A stretch of DNA of 64,000 nucleotides from Saprospiraceae bacterium (GTDB taxonomy: Bacteria; Bacteroidota; Bacteroidia; Chitinophagales; Saprospiraceae). The notes below the pieces were generated by a model that had not been told where the DNA came from, ran no database searches, and worked only from the letters and a program-made list of their open reading frames with translations. Positions within the stretch are counted from its first letter, which is position 1. Every line of letters begins with the position of its first letter. This document shows, one piece after another, positions 7,366 through 16,027 of the stretch. Position numbers and translations under genes: made by a program. The stretch spans positions 744,001-808,000 of the forward strand of contig JAHBTW010000001.1 of NCBI GenBank assembly GCA_019638385.1, written 5' to 3'.

Positions 7366-10300
7366 ATGGAAAGTTCCAATCCAAAAGAAAGGATAAGGCG
7401 TTTGATTGCGGAGGGAGAAACAGAGCAGGCACTTGCCCTGTTCAGCGAATCCTTGCCGGCAGGTTCTCCGTTGCAAAAAGAATTATTACTCCTTACGGCC
7501 GAAAACTCCCGGCTGAAAAAACAAATGGCGGCAGGCATCATTTCGCCTACGGAAGCTCAGGTTAACAATCATCGAATCACTAAAGTACTCATTGATCTTT
7601 TAAGCAACTGGCAAAACGATGCCGCCGAACTCATCGAACTCGCCAAAAAATCCCAATCGCTTTTTCTCGACCTCGGCAACTGCTCCCTCAGCGCCATTCC
7701 CGCTGCAATAGCCGAACTGCAATTCCTGGAAGAACTTAACCTCGGCAGCGTGTATTGGGACGACGATCGCAACCAATTCACAGGAACCCGCAATGACGGC
7801 GCCGCGAACGACCTCGCCACAGAGGACTTTTCCATTCTGCTGCAATTGCCGCAACTGAAAAAAGTCTCTCTGCGCACCTGCAACCTCAAAAACCTGAAGG
7901 GCCTCGGCCGGCTGACTCACCTGCGCACCCTCTCCATCGGCCAAAACGACATCAAGGATATTGCTCCTTTGGCGGAACTCATAAACTTAGAGGTGCTCTC
8001 GCTTTTCGGCAACCGGATTGACAAAATCGAACCCTTAGCTGCATTGCAGAACCTGCAGATACTCTCGCTCAACGACAACATGGTTTCGGATATTTCGCCC
8101 CTCAGCGGGTTGCAGCACCTCCGGGAACTGCATGCAGCCGGAAACCGCATAAAAGACCTGCGCCCTCTAATGTCGCTGTACGATCTTCGGGTGTTGAATC
8201 TGGACGCGAATCAGGTCGAGTTTGTAGAACCCGTAGCCCACCTGCCTAAGCTCAAAACACTGAACCTCAATGCCAACCCGGTACGCGACTGCCCACCTGA
8301 AATTATTTTCTCCCGCGACATCGAACTTATCCGTACTTTCTTTCGCGCCAAAATGCGATCCGGGGCCGAACCGCCCCGCCCGGAAGGGGCGGAACTTGAC
8401 ATAGAGGTCACCCTGGAGGAGGTTCCGACCTTAGAGGTCAAACTCATCCTCGTGGGCAACAGCAGTTCCGGCAAAAGTTCTCTTTCCCGCCTCTTGCGCG
8501 GCCTTTCCTTCGACACCAAAGAAAATACCACGCACGGCATACATGTTTCCGAATGGATCATCGAATCCAAGGAAATTGCCGCGTGGCGCTCCAAAGAATT
8601 GCCCGAATATCGAATCAAAGTAAACCATTGGGACTTCGGCGGGCAGGAGTATTACCACGGAACACACCGCATTTTTTTAGACAGCAATGCCGTGTATGTC
8701 TTAATTTGGGACATGGATACCAACATCAATCGCATTGAAAATACTAAGCTTTTTGTGGACGGCCAACCCGTGGAGTTGCCACTCGAACACTTCCACTACC
8801 GCTATTGGTTAGACAACATCCGTTTTCACGCGCCCGGCGCCGTTACCGGCGAAAAGCCGCCTTTGGTATTGTTGCAAAACAAAATAGACAAAAGCGAAGG
8901 GAAAGAACTCTGGCACGACCCGGCGCTGCTCAAACAATATGGGGTTACCCTCATCGCCGGCATCAGCGCCCGCTTCGCCCGCTCCCGCGAATCCGGCAAA
9001 AAGCGCTACCGCTATGCTTACGAAATCTTTCGCGAAGACCTCATTCAAATTTTGGTCAAAAAAGCAGAGGCCAACGCCGCCATCGCCAACCTTCCGCCGG
9101 AATGGGAACAGGTGAGAGACCTGATTCGGGGTATCGGGCAAGCATCGAAATCGGAGAAAATCCGCAATCCTTTCCGGGAGCGCACTAAGGAAAAGCCCTG
9201 GTTGATCATGGAGGATTTTGCAGCCGCCTGCCGGGAACTGCGCCCCGAACTTTCCGATATGGAAATAGAAAAACTGGCCGATTACCTGCATCAAACAGGC
9301 GTGGTGGTATGGCTGCCCAACATTGACAAAAAACGCATTTATACTGATCCGGCCTGGCTCACTGAAAAGATGTACCGCGTACTCAATGAAAGCGTGCGCC
9401 GGCAACAGGGCCGCTTCAACAGCAACGCCATCACCGGGGCACTCGACGATGCCGAAGAGGCTGAAATCATGATCCTGCTCATGGAAGCCTGGGAAATCAT
9501 TTTTCCCGAAAACCAGAGCCGGGAGACCTGGATTGCCCCGCAGTATCTGCCCGATGAACACCCTATGGAGAATCTATTCACCATTGCGCTGTCGGGCTTA
9601 CAAGAAAACTTTTATATGTTCAGGGCGCCGCTTTTCCACGTCCGGCGTATGCTCCGCCGCTTGGTGCTCCGGTTCGGCCGCGACCCCGTGGTGGAAGCCA
9701 AAGAGTACTGGAAATACGGAATCCTTTTTGTGGTAAAACCCGACGCGGAGACGAACAGCGCTAAAACCGAACGGCTTCGGGTATTTATCAAAAGCCTGCC
9801 CGATGAGTACGACTCCGCCCTCGGACGGCTCATGGTGTGCATCGAACCCGGCAAAAAACTCACTGATACCTGGCGGGCGCTGATTTTCCGCGAAGTGTTG
9901 CTCACGTTTTTGGAAACCCGCATCTTTTTCGGGACAACCGGTATCAGCTCCGGTATTCCGCTGCGCGAAATCGCCAAACAGCGCGAAGAACTGCACCTCT
10001 CCATTAATGGACTGGACTTCGCCTCCATACAGCGCATCGTATCGGATGCAGAGGCCGGTTTTTCCGCCGTTGTGAGCGAGCAACAGCGGCGCATCCCCAT
10101 GCAGGAGTTTTCGGCGCTGCTGCGGGCCGTGGAAATTACACCGCCGGCGCCTTCTCTTTTCATCTCCTACTCTCACACCGACACCTCATTTCGTCAGGCA
10201 TTAGAGATACACCTCGGCGCGCTGCGCCGCCTCGGCAAAATCATTTCCTGGTCGGATGGGCAATTGCTGCCCGGCCAGGACTGGAACGAGGCCATCCTGC

Positions 10301-10608
10301 GCAATCTCCGCAGCGCTGACATCGTAATCCTGCTCGTCAGCCCGGAATTTTTAGATTCCGATTACATCTGGCGGGTAGAAATAGCCGAAGCCATGCAACG
10401 GCAGGCAGAGGGCAAATGCCGCGTCATCCCGATACTGCTGCGCCCCTGTGATTGGAAAGATATGGCTTTCGCCAGATTGGAACTCCTGCCCAAAGACCCC
10501 CGCAACGCCCGCCCCCGCCCCGTCTCCCTTTGGACAGACCGCGACGAGGCATATACCATTGCCGTACAGGGTATTAAAAAAGCATTGAAAGAATTGGCGG
10601 TGATTTGA
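7366..10608 (+). CDS. Adaptor-LRR-Roc-COR-TIR protein (candidate immune/NADase effector)
   Basis: A 1080-residue multidomain protein. Residues about 5-80 resemble effector-associated domain 11, a death-fold-like adaptor (KERIRRLIAEGETEQAL). Residues about 98-322 hold eight or so 22-residue leucine-rich repeats. A Roc Ras-like GTPase follows: Walker A GNSSSGKSS (G364-S372, K370), DFGGQE (D423) and NKID (505-508). A COR-like region spans about 560-880. Residues about 929-1075 are a TIR domain (LFISYSHTD) with a glutamate at 1005 in the position of the TIR NADase catalytic residue (IWRVEIAEA). TIR domains of this class often consume NAD or make signalling nucleotides. By domain logic the protein senses through the LRRs, switches through Roc-COR and acts through TIR. 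It stands alone, between pepP and a convergent PPK2 gene. Domains are read with confidence; an anti-phage role is inference. Confidence 0.88.
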   Translation: MESSNPKERIRRLIAEGETEQALALFSESLPAGSPLQKELLLLTAENSRLKKQMAAGIISPTEAQVNNHRITKVLIDLLSNWQNDAAELIELAKKSQSLFLDLGNCSLSAIPAAIAELQFLEELNLGSVYWDDDRNQFTGTRNDGAANDLATEDFSILLQLPQLKKVSLRTCNLKNLKGLGRLTHLRTLSIGQNDIKDIAPLAELINLEVLSLFGNRIDKIEPLAALQNLQILSLNDNMVSDISPLSGLQHLRELHAAGNRIKDLRPLMSLYDLRVLNLDANQVEFVEPVAHLPKLKTLNLNANPVRDCPPEIIFSRDIELIRTFFRAKMRSGAEPPRPEGAELDIEVTLEEVPTLEVKLILVGNSSSGKSSLSRLLRGLSFDTKENTTHGIHVSEWIIESKEIAAWRSKELPEYRIKVNHWDFGGQEYYHGTHRIFLDSNAVYVLIWDMDTNINRIENTKLFVDGQPVELPLEHFHYRYWLDNIRFHAPGAVTGEKPPLVLLQNKIDKSEGKELWHDPALLKQYGVTLIAGISARFARSRESGKKRYRYAYEIFREDLIQILVKKAEANAAIANLPPEWEQVRDLIRGIGQASKSEKIRNPFRERTKEKPWLIMEDFAAACRELRPELSDMEIEKLADYLHQTGVVVWLPNIDKKRIYTDPAWLTEKMYRVLNESVRRQQGRFNSNAITGALDDAEEAEIMILLMEAWEIIFPENQSRETWIAPQYLPDEHPMENLFTIALSGLQENFYMFRAPLFHVRRMLRRLVLRFGRDPVVEAKEYWKYGILFVVKPDAETNSAKTERLRVFIKSLPDEYDSALGRLMVCIEPGKKLTDTWRALIFREVLLTFLETRIFFGTTGISSGIPLREIAKQREELHLSINGLDFASIQRIVSDAEAGFSAVVSEQQRRIPMQEFSALLRAVEITPPAPSLFISYSHTDTSFRQALEIHLGALRRLGKIISWSDGQLLPGQDWNEAILRNLRSADIVILLVSPEFLDSDYIWRVEIAEAMQRQAEGKCRVIPILLRPCDWKDMAFARLELLPKDPRNARPRPVSLWTDRDEAYTIAVQGIKKALKELAVI

Positions 10609-10611
10609 TTG

Positions 10612-11349
10612 CTACCGTTCCATCTCCGGATATTTCAGTTCTAACTGCTCCAGCCGCTCCACCATCGTTTTGGCGATGATGTAATCGCGGTACCAGCGCT
10701 GGTCAACAGGTACAACCGTCCAGGGAATGCTGCTGTGGTTGAGGACGTACTCATAGGAGCGCATGTACTCGGGCCAGAGTTCGCGTTCGCGCCAGTCGCC
10801 TTCGTTGTGTTTCCAATGTTTGACGGGGTCGTCAATGCGTTGTTGGAGTTCTATTTCCTGTTGCTCCTTCGAGAGGTGGAGGTAAAACTTAAAAACCTGG
10901 GTGTGGTTATCGTAGGCGAGCAGTTCTTCAAATGCATTGATGGACTGCATGCGTTTTTCCACCCGCTCTTCCGTGATCCACTTGTGAACGCGCTGAATGA
11001 GAATGTCTTCGTAATGTGAACGAACAAAGATATTGATCTTGCCGCGCAAGGGAGCGTGTTTGTGTATGCGCCAAAGGAAATCATGGGCAAATTCCTCTTC
11101 GGTGGGTTTTTTAAACCCGACTACTTCTAAGCCCATCGGCGCGCAATCATTGAATACGTTTTCTACGGCGCCGTCTTTGCCGCTGGCGTCCATGCCTTGC
11201 AGCACGACCAATGCAGAATACTTACCCTGAGCGTACATCACGCGCTGCAACTCGCCGAGACGCTTCACGAAGTGTTGGGTTTTTTCTCTGATTTCTTTTT
11301 TGTCCAGATTTTCCGGAGCTGTAGTGGGAATGGCTGCTAACTGTATCAT
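10612..11349 (-). CDS. ppk2: Polyphosphate kinase 2 family protein
   Basis: Transfers phosphate between polyphosphate and nucleotides. The PPK2 P-loop GMDASGKDGA is at residues 52-61, followed by GFKKPTEEE and the Walker-B-like FVRSHYEDI. A single-domain protein of 245 residues, close to the shorter PPK2 class. Whether it prefers AMP, ADP or GDP cannot be read from sequence alone. It is the downstream gene of a minus-strand pair with the DUF58 gene, nine bases apart, and its 3' end almost touches that of the ROCO-TIR gene. Confidence 0.9.
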   Translation of the reverse strand: MIQLAAIPTTAPENLDKKEIREKTQHFVKRLGELQRVMYAQGKYSALVVLQGMDASGKDGAVENVFNDCAPMGLEVVGFKKPTEEEFAHDFLWRIHKHAPLRGKINIFVRSHYEDILIQRVHKWITEERVEKRMQSINAFEELLAYDNHTQVFKFYLHLSKEQQEIELQQRIDDPVKHWKHNEGDWRERELWPEYMRSYEYVLNHSSIPWTVVPVDQRWYRDYIIAKTMVERLEQLELKYPEMER

Positions 11350-11358
11350 CAGGCTGAT

Positions 11359-12291
11359 TTAAGTGCGCATTTTGCTACGCTTTACCAAATAAGCCTGCAA
11401 TATAGGACGGAAACCTTTACTGATGTCCGCCTCGATGAGGTCAATTTTGTATTGGAGGCATTTGAATTTGAGTTCCTGCATAAATTTGCCTACCTGCTCC
11501 ACGTAGTGTTCTTTCACCTGCTTAGGTTGCAGGCGCAGGCGTTCACCGCTTTCCATGTCAATGAAGATGTAGGGGCGGTTTTCAAACTCAAAGTCTAACT
11601 CCTTCGATTTGTCGGTGACGTGAAAAAGCACCACCTCATGTTTGTTGTGCTTGAGGTGCTGGAGTGCCGAGAACAGATGCTCATTGTCCCCCATTTGCTC
11701 AAACATATCGCTGAAAATGACCACCATAGAGCGCCGGTGAATGCTTTCGGCCACTTGGTGCAGGGCCTTGGCGGCAGCGGTGTTTTTGTCGTGGGTGGGC
11801 TTGCTGATGAAATTGTGCAAATGTGTGAGCATAAGCCGATAGTGCGAAGTACTGCTTTTGCACTGCGAGTGCAGGCGCACATCATCGTCGAAGAGCGTGA
11901 TACCGAAGGCGTCGCGCTGTTTTTGCAACAGGTTCATGAGTGAAGCGGCGGCCAATGCCGAGAAGCGGGCTTTGTTCATGTACGGTTTGCCCTTGCTTTC
12001 CGACTCATCCGGAAAAAACATGGAAGAGGAGGCGTCCATTACAATCTGGCAGCGAAGGTTGGTTTCTTCTTCAAATCGCTTGGTGTAGAGCCGATCGGTA
12101 CGGCCATATACTTTCCAGTCAATGTTCCTCGTATTTTCACCCTGGTTGTAGAGGCGGTGTTCGGCGAATTCCACCGAGAAGCCGTGGAAAGGGCTTTTGT
12201 GCAAGCCAATGATGAAACCTTCCACTACCTGACGGGCGAGCAATTCGAGGTTGCCGAGGTCCTTTACTTCCAGGTTTTCTAATAAGTCCAT
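11359..12291 (-). CDS. DUF58 domain-containing protein
   Basis: A 310-residue soluble protein of the DUF58 family, which has a von Willebrand A-like fold. The family signature is the central R-x-I-D-W segment (GENTRNIDWKVYGRTD, residues about 52-67), followed by a MIDAS-like MDASSSMFF. Members usually sit beside a MoxR AAA ATPase and are thought to act with it as chaperone-like modules; no moxR is in this window. The gene is followed after nine bases by ppk2 on the same strand. The start codon lies just downstream of the trxA terminator hairpin. Confidence 0.88.
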   Translation of the reverse strand: MDLLENLEVKDLGNLELLARQVVEGFIIGLHKSPFHGFSVEFAEHRLYNQGENTRNIDWKVYGRTDRLYTKRFEEETNLRCQIVMDASSSMFFPDESESKGKPYMNKARFSALAAASLMNLLQKQRDAFGITLFDDDVRLHSQCKSSTSHYRLMLTHLHNFISKPTHDKNTAAAKALHQVAESIHRRSMVVIFSDMFEQMGDNEHLFSALQHLKHNKHEVVLFHVTDKSKELDFEFENRPYIFIDMESGERLRLQPKQVKEHYVEQVGKFMQELKFKCLQYKIDLIEADISKGFRPILQAYLVKRSKMRT

Positions 12292-12318
12292 GGATTACAA
12301 ATGGTTGTAAATAGAATA

Positions 12319-12353
12319 AGCCCTTGTTTCGTCAATTGGGCAAAACAAGGGCT
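12319..12353 (-). terminator. Terminator hairpin after trxA
   Basis: Perfect 11-bp arms (AGCCCTTGTTT at 12319-12329 and its complement at 12343-12353) with a 13-base loop, 26 bases downstream of the trxA stop. A T-rich stretch follows on the minus strand. It separates trxA from the DUF58 gene. Confidence 0.75.
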
Positions 12354-12378
12354 GAAATTACGCCGGATTTTCGGCAAA

Positions 12379-12696
12379 TCAGAGTTGAGCTTCAATTTTG
12401 TCGGCCAATACCTTTTTGGTAGTGGTTCCTACATGGCGATCCACTACCTCTCCGTTTTTGAGGATGAGAATAGTGGGGATGCTGCGGATATTGAATTTGA
12501 AGGAGACCTCAGGATTGAAGTCCACGTTGAGCTTTCCGATTTTGACTTTGCCGTCGTATTCGTGCGACAGTTCTTCGATGACCGGAGCGATTACGCGGCA
12601 GGGGCCGCACCATTCTGCCCAGAAATCAATGACCGCCACGCCTTCGGTGTCCATAACTTCTTCTTTGAAGTTAGCATCGGTGAATTCAAAAGCCAT
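12379..12696 (-). CDS. trxA: Thioredoxin
   Basis: Small cytoplasmic disulfide reductase. The active site WCGPC is at residues 29-33 (C30 and C33), within VIDFWAEWCGPCRVIAPV. The cis-proline loop is IRSIPTI and the C-terminal GEVVDRHVG segment is conserved. I chose the ATG at 12696 (105 residues), which matches the normal thioredoxin N-terminus. The frame extends 48 codons further upstream, but that part is not thioredoxin-like and would reach into the divergent DUF3810 gene. Confidence 0.96.
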   Translation of the reverse strand: MAFEFTDANFKEEVMDTEGVAVIDFWAEWCGPCRVIAPVIEELSHEYDGKVKIGKLNVDFNPEVSFKFNIRSIPTILILKNGEVVDRHVGTTTKKVLADKIEAQL

Positions 12697-12838
12697 AGTA
12701 AAGTGCTGTTTGATGAAGGTTTTGAAAAATTTCGGATATAACACTACGAGTAGATTTTGGGTTGTGAAATCAGTATATAAACTTTGTGCTGCTGTCTCCG
12801 TTAGTACAGTTTTGCGATTTCGCTCACCAATTGCCAAC

Positions 12839-13942
12839 ATGAATCGAACTCAAAAAACCTGGATCGCGCTCGGCGTGATAGCCTTAGTGCTGCGTTGGGC
12901 GGCCGGCCATTCCCCGGAATTGGTAGAGCGGTATTACAGCCGGGGCCTTTTTCCGGTCATCCGAAACGTCATTGACTACGGGGCAGCCTGGCTACCGGCG
13001 CCGTTGGCCTTTCTGCTAATACCGCTGTTGCTTTTTCTGGGCGCCCTAAATGCGATGCGTTGGTTCAAACGCAAGGCGCCATTGGTACAAAAACTAAAAA
13101 GTGCCGGGTTTTCCCTGCTCGCTTTTGCTGGCGCCGTTACATTTCTATTTCTGTTTCTTTGGGGGTTCAACTACAGCCGCGTGCCGCTGGAAACACAACT
13201 CGGATTGACGGCACAACCGCTTACAATGGAGCAAATCCGGGAAGAGCTGGACTACAGCACCCGTGCCGTCATCGCAGCGCGGAAGCGCATTCCCGGAGCA
13301 GGCAACGCTCCGCTGACATCGGCCGCACTGCCCAACGAAATGGAGTTGTTGTTGCGGGGCGAGGTGTCAAATCAACTGACGAGCTGGGCGTACCCTGCTC
13401 CCGGACGGGTGCGGGGTCGGGTTTTATACCCCAAGGGCATCTTGCTTCGGTTCGGTACGGCGGGCATCTACTTCCCTTTCACCGGAGAAGGGCATGCAGA
13501 TGCGGGGCTGCACCCTTTGCAATTGCCGGCTGTGGTCGCGCACGAAATGGCTCATGCTTACGGGTTTGGAGATGAAGGCGTTTGCAATTTTATAGCGTAT
13601 GCAGCCTGCGTTCAATCCAATGACCCCATGGTGGCCTATTCTGCCGAATTGACTTATTGGCGGACCTTAGCCGTCAATTATCGGGCTTATCAACCCGATG
13701 CTTACCGCGATATTCGGGACGGATTACCGGCCGGCATCCGCGCCGATTTGGACGCCATCAATCAAAATATTTTGGCATATCCCGATATTTTTCCCCGTTT
13801 CCGGGATGCAGCGTACAACACATACCTCAGAGCGCAGGGCATCCGGGAAGGCATGTTGAACTACGACCGGGTAATGATGCTGGCAAGGGCGTACCGATTG
13901 GATTCCAAGTGGGGTGTAAAACCCGACCCAGTGGACAATTGA
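12839..13942 (+). CDS. DUF3810 family membrane metalloprotease-like protein
   Basis: A 367-residue protein with three hydrophobic segments in the first 115 residues, then a soluble region carrying HEMAHAYGFGDE (around residue 235). This HExxH zinc-protease-like motif has a second acidic residue downstream. DUF3810 proteins are common in Bacteroidota and unassigned in function. I chose the ATG at 12839 because it begins a classic N-in membrane segment and avoids overlap with trxA. A 13-base word upstream (12801-12813) also occurs before hypF. Confidence 0.85.
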   Translation: MNRTQKTWIALGVIALVLRWAAGHSPELVERYYSRGLFPVIRNVIDYGAAWLPAPLAFLLIPLLLFLGALNAMRWFKRKAPLVQKLKSAGFSLLAFAGAVTFLFLFLWGFNYSRVPLETQLGLTAQPLTMEQIREELDYSTRAVIAARKRIPGAGNAPLTSAALPNEMELLLRGEVSNQLTSWAYPAPGRVRGRVLYPKGILLRFGTAGIYFPFTGEGHADAGLHPLQLPAVVAHEMAHAYGFGDEGVCNFIAYAACVQSNDPMVAYSAELTYWRTLAVNYRAYQPDAYRDIRDGLPAGIRADLDAINQNILAYPDIFPRFRDAAYNTYLRAQGIREGMLNYDRVMMLARAYRLDSKWGVKPDPVDN

Positions 13943-14134
13943 TTGCGCCGGCAAAACTGTCGCCATTGAAAGGCACGCAAAAAAAGAGTGTAGTTTCATA
14001 AATTGGCGTACATTTATTCGTTGATGAGAAAATGTGAAGGTATGTGGGAGGACATTTATGCTGTTTTCAGGCAGCGAATATCTGACGGAAGGCATCTTGC
14101 AGATGTCCGACCGGATTAAAACCATCAATCTGAA

Positions 14135-14671
14135 GTGACTGAAGAAGAACTAGCACGAGGATGTATCCGGGAGGACCGCGCTTGTCAGCAAGAGCTTTTT
14201 CAGCGCTATGCCGGCAAGATGATGGCAGTGTGCCTTCGGTATGCGCGTCATCAAATGGAAGCGGAGGATTTGCTACAGGATGCATTTATCAAAGTGTTCG
14301 ACAGCATCAGCGGTTTTCAGTTTAAGGGTTCTTTGGAAGGCTGGATTAGAAGAATTACGATCAATACCGCACTGAAAAACTATCAGCGCAAGCCGTTTGG
14401 TCTGGAACAAATCGGCGTGGAGTGGCAGCATGAAATGTCGGAAGAACCGGACGTTTATGCCCGGTTGGACGAAAACGATTTGCTAAAGTTGATTCAGCGT
14501 TTGCCCGAAGGGTACAAAGTCGTATTCAACTTGTACGCCATTGAAGGATACAGCCACAAAGAAATATCAGATTTACTTGACATTCAGGAAAGTACTTCCC
14601 GATCGCAGTTGGTAAAAGCGCGTAAAATGCTTCAAGGTTGGTTAATTGGAAATAAAAAAATTGCAGTATGA
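14135..14671 (+). CDS. ECF-type RNA polymerase sigma factor
   Basis: A 178-residue sigma-70 family protein. Region 2 covers residues about 20-90 (LFQRYAGKMMAVCLRYARH, EDLLQDAFIKVF) and region 4 about 115-170 (LPEGYKVVFNLYAIEGYSH, DIQESTSRSQLVKAR). The start is a GTG at 14135. No ATG is available, because an in-frame stop lies just upstream, and the MTEEEL N-terminus fits the family. The stop overlaps the next start (ATGA), so the downstream membrane protein is likely its regulator or co-regulated partner. Confidence 0.92.
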   Translation: MTEEELARGCIREDRACQQELFQRYAGKMMAVCLRYARHQMEAEDLLQDAFIKVFDSISGFQFKGSLEGWIRRITINTALKNYQRKPFGLEQIGVEWQHEMSEEPDVYARLDENDLLKLIQRLPEGYKVVFNLYAIEGYSHKEISDLLDIQESTSRSQLVKARKMLQGWLIGNKKIAV

Positions 14672-16017
14672 ATAATCGTCACCCCATAGACGAATACTTC
14701 CGCAAGGCATTGGAAGAGTACGGTGTAGAGCCGCCGCCCATGCATGTGTGGAAGCGGATTGAAGAGAACCGCCGCCGCGCCGCCGCCGTACCGGTGGCCG
14801 CTCCTGCGCAATTTTCCTGGTTGCTCATCGCCGCAGGCGCATTCCTCCTGCTTTTTGCGCCCCGCTCAGAATTCCGGCACGCCTCCCAGCCGGAGGTTTC
14901 AGTAGTAGCAGCCGCTCCTGCAAGGGTTGCCCCGTCACAGCAGGCCGCATCGGCGCCATCTGAAAAAAACAGGACAGTTGAAAAAGAACAGCTTTCTGCC
15001 GTGGCAAATGCCGCTGCCATATTGCCTGCCGCTTACCGTAGTCAACCGGCTACAAACCCCGTCATCACAACCGATGCATTATCTGATCTGGAGCATATCG
15101 CCTCCGCACAAAATACAGCGGGCCATTCTCCCGCCATAGCCGATGAGCGCGGCATGGGAGCGTCGGAGCGCCCGGCAGTCGCCGCAACCGCTTCCTCGAC
15201 CATGCACGTTCCGATGTTTCTGGCGCCCCTCAGCCCCAACGAGACTCAATTACTGAACCGCTCCTTTCCCGAAACCTCCCGATGCGCCAGTTTCAAAGAT
15301 ATGTGGATTCGATTCCACTTAGACTTGCTGGCCTCTCCCGATTTGGCTTCCCGCCAGATACACGCCCGCAACGAAGACCCGGAGACAGAAGCCTACGCTC
15401 AACTTCGCGACCAAAGTGAGCAACCACATTATCAATTCAGTGCCGGTGCGCGCATTTCGGCTACAACCAACTTTGGTTTGGCAATGCGCACAGGAGTCAA
15501 TTATTCGCAACTCAACGAACGCTTCCGCTATCTGACTCAAACCGAAGAGCGCTTCACCATCATCAATATTCTTGGACCGGGCGGCGCCGTCATCGGTGTG
15601 GATACGGTATATGAAACCATCCACCGCGAGCATGTGGTACACAACAGCTACCGCAGTATTGACATCCCCGTACTGCTCGGCTATGAATTCCCATTCCGGC
15701 GTTGGACGGTATCGGTCAACGGCGGCGCTTACATCAATTTGTTGTTCCGGCAACGCGGCAGCTTCTTCGTACCCGGCTCCGACAATCCGGTGTCGTTTTC
15801 GGTTGCAGAGGCAGAGAATACGGAAGTGTTTCGGAACAGACTTGGCGTGGGCTGGTATGCCGGCGCAGGTTTGGCCTACAAAATACGGCACAATCTCCAA
15901 ATCATTGCGGAACCGCACCTGCGCGCTTTCCCGCGCTCCTTCACCGCCGACGGCTTCGATGTGAACCAACGCTATACGCAAGGCGGGTTGTCGTTGGGCG
16001 TGCGGTACAAGATTTAG
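14668..16017 (+). CDS. Membrane-anchored protein with C-terminal outer-membrane beta-barrel-like domain
   Basis: A 449-residue protein translationally coupled to the ECF sigma factor. Residues 1-47 are soluble, charged and cytoplasmic-looking. One transmembrane helix follows (about 48-65, FSWLLIAAGAFLLLFAP), then an Ala/Ser/Pro-rich linker of about 110 residues. The last roughly 210 residues have alternating aromatic/polar beta-strands ending in LGVRYKI, like PorT-type outer-membrane beta-barrels. The position after a sigma gene and the N-terminal layout suggest an anti-sigma-like role, but no zinc anti-sigma motif is visible. How one chain could span both membranes is unclear. Confidence 0.7.
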   Translation: MNNRHPIDEYFRKALEEYGVEPPPMHVWKRIEENRRRAAAVPVAAPAQFSWLLIAAGAFLLLFAPRSEFRHASQPEVSVVAAAPARVAPSQQAASAPSEKNRTVEKEQLSAVANAAAILPAAYRSQPATNPVITTDALSDLEHIASAQNTAGHSPAIADERGMGASERPAVAATASSTMHVPMFLAPLSPNETQLLNRSFPETSRCASFKDMWIRFHLDLLASPDLASRQIHARNEDPETEAYAQLRDQSEQPHYQFSAGARISATTNFGLAMRTGVNYSQLNERFRYLTQTEERFTIINILGPGGAVIGVDTVYETIHREHVVHNSYRSIDIPVLLGYEFPFRRWTVSVNGGAYINLLFRQRGSFFVPGSDNPVSFSVAEAENTEVFRNRLGVGWYAGAGLAYKIRHNLQIIAEPHLRAFPRSFTADGFDVNQRYTQGGLSLGVRYKI

Positions 16018-16027
16018 TCGTCTGCGG

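Noticed and set aside
6411..7541. Long open frame on the minus strand over the aminopeptidase P gene (376 codons)
   Set aside because: It is antisense to a clearly functional gene with all metal ligands, and its translation has no family pattern. Such antisense frames follow from the codon bias here.
12697..12840. N-terminal extension of thioredoxin by 48 codons
   Set aside because: The extra residues are not thioredoxin-like and overlap the divergent gene; the family begins at the ATG at 12696.
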